A stretch of 64,000 nt of DNA from Hermatobates lingyangjiaoensis (taxonomy: Eukaryota; Arthropoda; Insecta; Hemiptera; Hermatobatidae): assembly GCA_026182355.1 (NCBI GenBank), contig JAPFBL010000600.1:62001-126000 (forward strand), given 5' to 3'. Under the pieces are notes generated by a model that was given only the letters and a program-made list of their open reading frames with translations, made no database searches and was not told the origin of the DNA. Shown piece after piece: positions 55,801-64,000 of the stretch. Numbering within the stretch: the stretch's first letter is position 1; every line of letters starts with the position of its first letter. Position numbers and translations under genes: made by a program.

Positions 55801-56481
55801 CAGAGGAACCTCTACATACGAGATTAATTCGTCCCGGATCGTCCTCGTATCTAGAATTTCTCGTATCTAGAGCGAATTTTTCCCATAAGAAATAACTGAA
55901 AACCAATTAATTTGTTCCCGGCCTCCAAAAATTATTCAAGTTAACCCTAAATAACTATGAACACATCTTCCTGATTACTAAAAACACATTTAAATAGTGA
56001 CTGAACATAAAAATACAGTAATAAGATAAATAAGATGGTATTAACGAAATAAAATGCGAGTTTATTATGAGCACTTCCACTTAAAATTAAAGTTAACTTT
56101 ATGAAAAACTAAATTTTTTTTCGGCACTAATTTAATTATGCACTTTTTTCTGCTTTTTTTTGCTTTTTAACATTACTGTATCAGTTTTTACTTTTCTTCG
56201 CTTTCTTTTGCCCTTTTAGCTGGAATCGCAACACTTTCACTTTCTATAGGTCTTTTGAAGAAAAACTTATCCAAGGAGGTTTGCCTTTGCCTCCCTTTCA
56301 AAATGTTACGGAAATGTGTAAGGGAAGTGTCATTAAAAAGAGCTGTAGCACGACTAGTAGCCACTGGAAATTCTCGTAACTTGGATTTTCTCTCGTATGT
56401 AGAGCAAGATTTTTGCTCGAAAGACCTCTCGTATCTCGAGTTTCTCGTAAGTAGAGTAGCTCGTATGTAGAGGTTCCACTG
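55801..56481. mobile_element. pogo/Tigger-like MITE 1
   Basis: Ends CAGAGGAACCTCTACATACG and inverted CAGTGGAACCTCTACATACG, flanked by TA on both sides. The 681-base interior has no transposase; CTCGTATGTAGAG-like motifs repeat near both ends. TA duplication plus CAGTGGAACC-type ends fits pogo-group elements. Confidence 0.75.
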
Positions 56482-56749
56482 TATTCTATTCTTTCATTTT
56501 TTTTTTCACTTTAACTACCACACACTGTGACCAACAAAATAAAATAAAATTTACCTAATTTAAAGTATTTACGATTAATCGACATTACTCAATCTTATTA
56601 ATATACCAAATATAATATAAAATAATATAATCACATAAAAAGCTTTGTATAAATTACTTTTTTCACTGTTATAATAAGAATGGTTCACTTATTTTGACTT
56701 CTATATTTTCCATTTTACCTTGATTTTAAAAAAGCCTTTATTTTACATA

Positions 56750-57269
56750 CAGTCATACCCCGCTTAACGCGACCCCGTTATGCGCGGTTTCACTTTAACG
56801 CGAAATTGGGAATTCCCCGTCTTTCGACTTTGTTCTATGGGGGATTCCCTCGTTTGTGTTGATTTGTTCCGTCATGCAGTGCCAGATCTAGGTTTTATCT
56901 TCAGGGGGAATACAAAATGCACTTTCAAAAATTTATTCAGGTTTGGACATATTGCAGAGTATAGACAATAATGATGACCGTGTCTTGACCCTGTGTCAAA
57001 TCATTAAAAACAGTGTTGGGTGTTATGAACGTATTTTACAATAACGTAAAGAAAACGCTACCCAAAAGACAATAGATGTATTTTTTCGTAAAAAATAAAG
57101 AGTATGTATTACATAAAGTGTTCTTAGAATTAAAGTGATTAATTAAAATGATTTGTATTTTTTTGTATTAAATTTTGGCTATGTTTAATCATAAACCTTG
57201 ATATACGCGAATTTCAGTTAACGCAATTTTTTTCGGAACGTATCCCTCGCGTAAAGCGGGGTATGACTG
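56750..57269. mobile_element. pogo/Tigger-like MITE 2
   Basis: Ends CAGTCATACCCCGCTTAACG and inverted CAGTCATACCCCGCTTTACG, flanked by TA. The interior has further complementary segments (TAACGCGAAATT, ACGCGAATTTCAG). No coding. A separate family from MITE 1. Confidence 0.75.
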
Positions 57270-57392
57270 TATTTATCCATGTTAATTTTTTAAGTAACAT
57301 CGGCCCTAATATTTTAAAGAAATATTCTATTCTTTCATTTTTTTCACTTTAAGTACCACACACTGTGACCAACAAAATAAAATAAAAACTAC

Positions 57393-57486
57393 CTTCTAAA
57401 AGAAGCCGGCATTGTACTTCTCTTTTCACCTTGGGAGATTTTATTTGGGCTATAGTACTGTTGATCTTGTTGTGAGTTTATCTCAC
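57393..57486 (-). CDS. 94-base exon of the minus-strand gene
   Basis: Acceptor GTGGTTTTATTGTAG (AG at 57488-57487) and donor AAG|GTAGTT. Only one frame is open: two bases finish a Gly codon from the array exon upstream, then EINSQQDQQYYSPNKISQGE, KRSTMPASFR and two bases of the next Arg codon. Phases fit on both sides. Gln/Ser-rich and probably disordered. KRSTMPAS looks like a possible basophilic kinase site, which is inference only. Confidence 0.7.
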
Positions 57487-57499
57487 CTACAATAAAACC

Positions 57500-57925
57500 A
57501 CTAATTAGTAATACAAAATTTATTTCATTACATGCCAAAATTTGATTTAAAAGTTTGTTATTAGTAACATTTTTTTTTTTTTTTAAGAATAATTCAGTAA
57601 CATATAATTACAAATATTATAAATCATAATAAGATAATTAGTTTAATTATGCCTATAATTATTATTTGAGCTTCCAGGATATGCCATGAGGATGAAGAAC
57701 GATAGATAAGCAAATATAATTACTGGTGTCTTAGAGAAGCTCGAAGAAAAGAGGGGATACGAAGAAGACGGCAGAGGCCTAAGCCCAGAAGTGAACCTAG
57801 TTTCATGATTGAAAAAAAAAAACTATCGTAATATATACATCCACACATGTTTACAAAAGAGATGTTTTTTTTTTATTAACATGTAATTGTTTTGTGAGAT
57901 AAAAAATGGCTATTATTGTTATTTG
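57500..57925. other. intronic sequence
   Basis: AT-rich with a short purine-rich tract (57690-57790). No exon or element recognised. Confidence 0.4.
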
Positions 57926-57929
57926 AGCT

Positions 57930-59045
57930 TCACTCAGTGCTAACTGAGTTGTCGTCAGAGCTTCATACATGTTGAAACCTTATATATAGTCATAGCTGGA
58001 CATATAGTTCTGGCTTAGCTGTCGTCAGAGCTACATCCATATTGCAATTCTATTTGTCGTCATAGCTAGATATATAGTGCAACCTTATTTGTCATCATAG
58101 ATTGACATATAGAGCAAACTTAGTTATCGTCAGAGCTTCATACATGATGCAACCTTATATGTGGTCATATCTAGACTTATAGTGCTACCTTAGCTGTCGT
58201 CATAGCTAAACATATAGTGCTACCTTAGTTGTCGTCAGAGCTACATACATGTTGCAACCCTATTTGTCGTCATAGCTAGACATATAGTGCTACCTTGCTG
58301 TCGTCAGAGCTACATATATGTTGTAACCCTATTTGTCGTCTTAGCTAGACATATAGTGCCTCCTTAGCTGTCGTCAGAGCTACATACATATTGCAACCCT
58401 ATTTGTCGTCATAGCTAAACATATAGTGCTACCTTAGTTGTAGTCAGAGTTTCATACATGTTGCAAGCTTATTTGAGGTCATAGATTGACATATAGAGCA
58501 AACTTAGTTATCGTCAGAGGTTCATATATTATGCAACCTTATTTGTATATTGACATATAGTGCTACCTTAGCTGTCGTCAGGGCTTCATATATGTTGCAA
58601 CCCTATTTGTCGTCATAGCTAGACATAGTGCAATCTTAGCTGTAGTCAGAGCCTCACACAGAGAACCTTTGTTTGTCGTCAGAGCTTAATATAAAGTGAT
58701 ATCTTGGTTGCAGTCAGAGATTGACGCGTGATGGGTTTTGCCGTCAGAGTTTCACACATGTTGCTTCTTAATTGTCGTCATATCTTGACATATAGTTATC
58801 GTCAGGGCTTCACACAGTGTAACCTTAGTTGTCGTCAGAGCTTAATATATAGTGAAATTTTGGTTGCAGTCAGAGCTTTATACAAGTTGCAACCTTATTT
58901 GTCATCATAGTTTGACATATATGGCTACCTTAGTTATCGTCAGGGCCTCTTCACAGAAAGCAACCTTAGTTGTCGTCAGAGCTTAACCTATAGTGAAATC
59001 TTGGTTGCAATAAGAGCTTCACACATGTTGGAACCTTATTTGGCT
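57930..59045. repeat. ~62-bp degenerate tandem repeat (TTGTCGTCAGAGCTTCATAC)
   Basis: About 17 diverged units share GTTGTCGTCAGAGCTACATA and GTCATAGCTAGACATATAGT. Old by its divergence. No splice junctions in the unit. Confidence 0.8.
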
Positions 59046-59189
59046 TAGGAACAAAAAAAAAAGAAAAAAAAATTCAAACAGGCTTAATTTGCCCACTCCT
59101 GATATACTATAATCTACAGACACACAAAGATAGTCTACAATTGATTGACCCCAAGTTAAGAAAGCATCATTATAGATATGATGTAGTTA

Positions 59190-62100
59190 TTGAGAAGACA
59201 TAGACACTTACCATACTTTGAGTTGATCATCTTCCCTCTAGGGCTCATCTGCTTTCGACTCATAATCTGCTCGCTGTTATAATAATCAGACAGTGAGCTG
59301 TCAACTTGACATAGACACTTACCATACTTAGAGTTGATCATCTTCCCTCTAGGGCTCATCTGCTTTCGACTCATCGCTGTTATATTAATCAGACTATGAG
59401 CTGTCAACTTGACATAGACACTTACCATACTTTGAGTTGATCATCTTCCCTCTAGGGCTCATCTGCTTTCGACTCATCGCTGTTATATTAATCAGACTGT
59501 GAGCTGTCAACTTGACATAGACACTTACCATACTTTGAGTTGATCATCTTCCCTCTAGGGCTCAGCTGCTTCCGACTCATCGCTGTTATATTAATCAGAC
59601 TGTGACCTGCCAACTTGACATAGACACTTACCATACTTTGAGTTGATCATCTTCCCTCTAGGGCTCAGCTGCTTTCGACTCATCGCTGTTATATTAATAA
59701 GACTGTGAGCTGTCAACTTGACATAGACACTTACCATACTTTGAGTTGATCATCTCCCTCTAGGGCTCAGCTGCTTTCGACTCATCGCTGTTATATTAAT
59801 CAGACTGTGAGCTGTCAACTTGACATAGACACTTACCATACTTTGAGTTGATCATCTTCCCTCTAGGGCTCATCTGCTTTCGACTCATCGCTGTTATATT
59901 AATCAGACTGTGAGCTGTCAACTTGACATAGACACTTACCATACTTTGAGTTGATCATCTTCCCTCTAGGGCTCAGCTGCTTTCGACTCATCGCTGTTAT
60001 ATTAATCAGACTGTGAGCTGTCAACTTGACATAGACACTTACCATACTTTGAGTTGATCATCTTCCCTCTAGGGCTCATCTGCTTTCGACTCATCGCTGT
60101 TATATTAATCAGACTGTGAGCTGTCAACTTGACATAGACACTTACCATACTTTGAGTTGATCATCTTCCCTCTAGGGCTCATCTGCTTTCGACTCATAAT
60201 CTGCTCGCTGTTATAATAATCAGACAGTGAGCTGTCAACTTGACATAGACACTTACCATACTTTGAGTTGATCATCTTCCCTCTAGGGCTCATCTGCTTT
60301 CGACTCATCGCTGTTATAATAATCAGACTGTGAGCTGTCAACTTGACATAGACACTTACCATACTTTGAGTTGATCATCTTCCCTCTAGGGCTCATCTGC
60401 TTTCGACTCATCGCTGTTATATTAATCAGACTATGAGCTGTCAACTTGACATAGACACTTACCATACTTTGAGTTGATCATCTTCCCTCTAGGGCTCATC
60501 TGCTTTCGACGCATCGCTGTTATATTAATCAGACTGTGAGCTGTCAACTTGACATAGACACTTACCATACTTTGAGTTGATCATCTTCCCTCTAGGGCTC
60601 ATCTGCTTTCGACTCATCGCTGTTATATTAATCAGACTATGAGCTGTCAACTTGACATAGACACTTACCATACTTTGAGTTGATCATCTCCCTCTAGGGC
60701 TCATCTGCTTTCGACTCATCGCTGTTATATTAATCAGACTGTGAGCTGTCAACTTGACATAGACACTTACCATACTTTGAGTTGATCATCTTCCCTCTAG
60801 GGCTCATCTGCTTTCGACTCATCGCTGTTATATTAATCAGACTATGAGCTGTCAACTTGACATAGACACTTACCATACTTTGAGTTGATCATCTTCCCTC
60901 TAGGGCTCATCTGCTTTCGACTCATCGCTGTTATATAATCAGACTTGAGCTGTCAACTTGACATAGACACTTACCATACTTTGAGTTGATCATCTTCCCT
61001 CTAGGGCTCATCTGCTTTCGACTCATCGCTGTTATATTAATCAGACTATGAGCTGTCAACTTGACATAGACACTTACCATACTTTGAGTTGATCATCTTC
61101 CCTCTAGGGCTCAGCTGCTTTCGACTCATCGCTGTTATATTAATCAGACTATGAGCTGTCAACTTGACATAGACACTTACCATACTTTGAGTTGATCATC
61201 TTCCCTCTAGGGCTCATCTGCTTTCGACTCATCGCTGTTATATTAATCAGACTATGAGCTGTCAACTTGACATAGACACTTACCATACTTTGAGTTGATC
61301 ATCTTCCCTCTAGGGCTCATCTGCTTTCGACTCATCGCTGTTATATTAATCAGACTGTGAGCTGTCAACTTGACATAGACACTTACCATACTTTGAGTTG
61401 ATCATCTTCCCTCTAGGGCTCAGCTGCTTTCGACTCATCGCTGTTATATTAATCAGACTGTGAGCTGTCAACTTGACATAGACACTTACCATACTTTGAG
61501 TTGATCATCTTCCCTCTAGGGCTCATCTGCTTTCGACTCATCGCTGTTATATTAATCAGACTGTGAGCTGTCAACTTGACATAGACACTTACCATACTTT
61601 GAGTTGATCATCTTCCCTCTAGGGCTCAGCTGCTTTCGACTCATAATCTGCTCGCTGTTATAATTAATCAGACAGTGAGCTGTCAACTTGACATAGACAC
61701 TTACCATACTTTGAGTTGATCATCTTCCCTCTAGGGCTCATCTGCTTTCGACTCATCGCTGTTATAATAATCAGACTGTGAGCTGTCAACTTGACATAGA
61801 CACTTACCATACTTTGAGTTGATCATCTTCTCTAGGGCTCATCTGCTCGACTCATCGCTGTTATATAATCAGACTGTGAGCTGTCAACTTGACATAGACA
61901 CTTACCATACTTTGAGTTGATCATCTTCCCTCTAGGGCTCACTGCTTTCGACTCATCGCTGTTATATAATCAGACTTGAGCTGTCAACTTGACATAGACA
62001 CTTACCATACTTTGAGTTGATCATCTTCCCTCTAGGGCTCACTGCTTTCGACTCATCGCTGTTATATTAATCAGACTTGAGCTGTCAACTTGACATAGAC

Positions 62101-64000
62101 ACTTACCATACTTTGAGTTGATCATCTTCCCTCTAGCTCATCTGCTCGACTCATCGTGTTATATTAATCAGACTTGAGCTGTCAACTTGACATAGACACT
62201 TACCATACTTTGAGTTGATCATCTTCCCTCTAGGGCTCATCTGCTTTCGACTCATCGCTGTTATATAATCAGACTTGAGCTGTCAACTTGACATAGACAC
62301 TTACCATACTTTGAGTTGATCATCTTCTCTAGCTCATCTGCTTTCGACTCATCGCTGTTATATAATCAGACTGAGCTGTCAACTTGAATAGACACTTACC
62401 ATACTTTGAGTTGATCATCTTCCCTCTAGGGCTCACTGCTTTCGACTCATCGCTGTTATATTAATCAGACGTGAGCTGTCAACTTGACATAGACACTTAC
62501 CATACTTTGAGTTGATCATCTTCCCTCTAGGGCTCATCTGCTTTCGACTCATCGCTGTTATATTAATCAGACTGTGAGCTGTCAACTTGACATAGACACT
62601 TACCATACTTTGAGTTGATCATCTTCCCTCTAGGGCTCATCTGCTTTCGACTCATCGCTGTTATATTAATCAGACTTGAGCTGTCAACTTGACATAGACA
62701 CTTACCATACTTTGAGTTGATCATCTTCCCTCTAGGGCTCATCTGCTTTCGACTCATCGCTGTTATATTAATCAGACTTGAGCTGTCAACTTGACATAGA
62801 CACTACCATACTTTGAGTTGATCATCTTCCCTCTAGGGCTCACTGCTTTCGACTCATCGCTGTTATATTAATCAGACTTGAGCTGTCAACTTGACATAGA
62901 CACTTACCATACTTGAGTTGATCATCTTCCCTCTAGGGCTCAGCTGCTTTCGACTCATCGCTGTTATATTAATCAGACTATGAGCTGTCAACTTGACATA
63001 GACACTTACCATACTTTGAGTTGATCATCTTCCCTCTAGGCTCATCTGCTTTCGACTCATCGCTGTTATATTAATCAGACTATGAGCTGTCAACTTGACA
63101 TAGACACTTACCATACTTTAGTTGATCATCTCCCTCTAGGGCTCATCTGCTTCGACTCATCGCTGTATATTAATCAGACTTGCTGTCAACTTGACATAGA
63201 CACTTACCATACTTTGAGTTGATCATCTTCCTCTAGGGCTCACTGCTTTCGACTCATCGCTGTTATATTAATCAGACTTGAGCTGTCAACTTGACATAGA
63301 CACTTACCATACTTTGAGTTGATCATCTTCCCTCTAGGCTCATCTGCTTTCGACTCATCGCTGTTATATTAATCAGACTTGAGCTGTCAACTTGACATAG
63401 ACACTTACCATACTTTGAGTTGATCATCTTCCCTCTAGGCTCATCTGCTTCGACTCATCGCTGTTATATTAATCAGACTGTGAGCTGTCAACTTGACATA
63501 GACACTTACCATACTTTGAGTTGATCATCTTCCCTCTAGGGCTCATCTGCTTTCGACTCATCGCTGTTATATTAATCAGACTTGAGCTGTCAACTTGACA
63601 TAGACACTTACCATACTTTGAGTTGATCATCTTCCTCTAGGTCATCTGCTTCGACTCATCGCTGTTATATTAATCAGACTTGAGCTGTCAACTTGACATA
63701 GACACTTACCATACTTTGAGTTGATCATCTTCCCTCTAGGGCTCACTGCTTTCGACTCATCGCTGTTATATTAATCAGACTTGAGCTGTCAACTGACGAC
63801 TAATCTTTGAGATCATCTTCCCTCTAGCTCATCTCTTCACTCATCGCTGTTTTTTGCTTAGCTGAACTCATAGACACTTACCATACTTTGAGTTGATCAT
63901 CTTCCCTCTAGGGCTCATCTGCTTTCGACTCATCGCTGTTATATTAATCAGACTATGAGCTGTCAACTTGACATAGACACTTACCATACTTTGAGTTGAT
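59190..64000 (-). repeat. ~102-bp array in which every unit is an exon with both splice sites
   Basis: About 46 units, continuing past the window. On the minus strand a typical unit is CTGATTAATATAACAG|CG, then ATGAGTCGAAAGCAGATGAG to CAAAGTATG|GTAAGTGT, so it has a branch-like CTGAT, an AG, a 54-base open segment (MSRKQMSPRGKMINSKY plus a split codon) and a strong donor. The left part is highly uniform; units after about 61800 carry many one- and two-base deletions. Three units (59.26, 60.20, 61.65 kb) have an 8-base longer head. Confidence 0.9.
59212..59273 (-). CDS. array-embedded exon of the minus-strand gene (3'-most copy)
   Basis: The copy nearest the next exon has AG at 59275-59274, an open frame EQIMSRKQMSPRGKMINSKY and donor TATG|GTAAGT (59211-59206). 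It ends with one base of a Gly codon completed by the exon at 57486, so the junction fits. It belongs to the long-head subtype and may be the ancestral exon from which the array grew. Basic, Met/Lys/Arg-rich. How many array copies enter the mRNA cannot be told from sequence. Confidence 0.55.

Larger units (their letters stand above)
55200..57350. repeat. ~306-bp unit in three tandem copies, split by two MITEs
   Basis: The unit contains ACACACTGTGACCAACAAAA, AAAAAGCTTTATATAAATTA and GGTTCACTTATTTTGACTTC. Copies start near 55200, 55500 and 56482; a fourth begins at 57270. MITE 1 (55801-56481) splits copy 2 and MITE 2 (56750-57269) splits copy 3, and the interrupted sequence resumes in register after each. 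Confidence 0.8.

Overview
The window is nuclear DNA from an animal, most likely an invertebrate. It is AT-rich and full of minisatellites and (TA)n tracts. It holds a canonical animal histone H3 fragment, spliceosomal exons with GT..AG junctions, and mariner, hAT-like, pogo-like, jockey-like LINE, tRNA-SINE and Penelope-like (PLE) elements. The species cannot be named from this. No bacterial-type gene or operon is present.

The main host feature is one gene on the minus strand, easy to miss because its exons are 50-204 bases long and lie in introns swollen by repeats. I find exons at 59273-59212 (inside an array running off the right edge), 57486-57393, 52578-52529, 52446-52397, 50347-50231, 46409-46296, 40405-40340, two less certain ones near 30.36 and 28.65 kb, then 24594-24527, 23841-23738, 21848-21799, 20209-20006 and 16117-15998, where the frame stops. 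Splice phases agree at every junction from 59.2 to 40.3 kb and from 24.6 to 16.0 kb. The protein is Pro/Gln/Arg/Ser-rich, looks disordered, and I do not recognise it. Three of its exons have seeded tandem arrays that carry a splice junction in each unit: 59.2-64 kb (whole 54-base exon with acceptor and donor), 18.4-20.0 kb (exon tail plus donor) and 40.4-41.0 kb (acceptor plus exon head).

The introns are dominated by PLEs. At least seven sequence families of terminal repeats carry a hammerhead-ribozyme-like core (CTGANGA, stem II, GAAA, a tiny self-complementary stem III, and a stem I that closes). Several are physically joined to GIY-YIG endonuclease coding remnants. They nearly always end in (TA)n and are often arranged as inverted pairs, from a 155-base hairpin to a 620-base palindrome. 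One PLE end interrupts a clean histone H3 reading frame at 27.75 kb. That H3 piece and two PLE fragments lie between ~600-base inverted arms (24.63-28.48 kb).

Layout: 0-0.7 kb mariner foldback; 0.9-2.1 kb small DNA transposons; 2.1-6 kb AT-rich with little else; 6-11 kb PLE cluster and a 91-bp array; 11.75-14.35 kb hAT-like element with a ~117-bp array and a nested second hAT-like element; 14.4-16 kb GC-rich dispersed repeat; 16-24.6 kb 3' exons, arrays, LINE and PLE ends; 24.6-28.5 kb inverted-repeat composite; 28.7-29.7 kb deleted mariner; 30.7-38.3 kb arrays; 38.5-46 kb dispersed repeats and SINEs; 47.2-49.9 kb satellite made from a tRNA-type SINE; 50-54.9 kb exons, PLE ends, LINE; 55.2-57.4 kb ~306-bp repeat with two pogo-like MITEs; 57.9-64 kb arrays.
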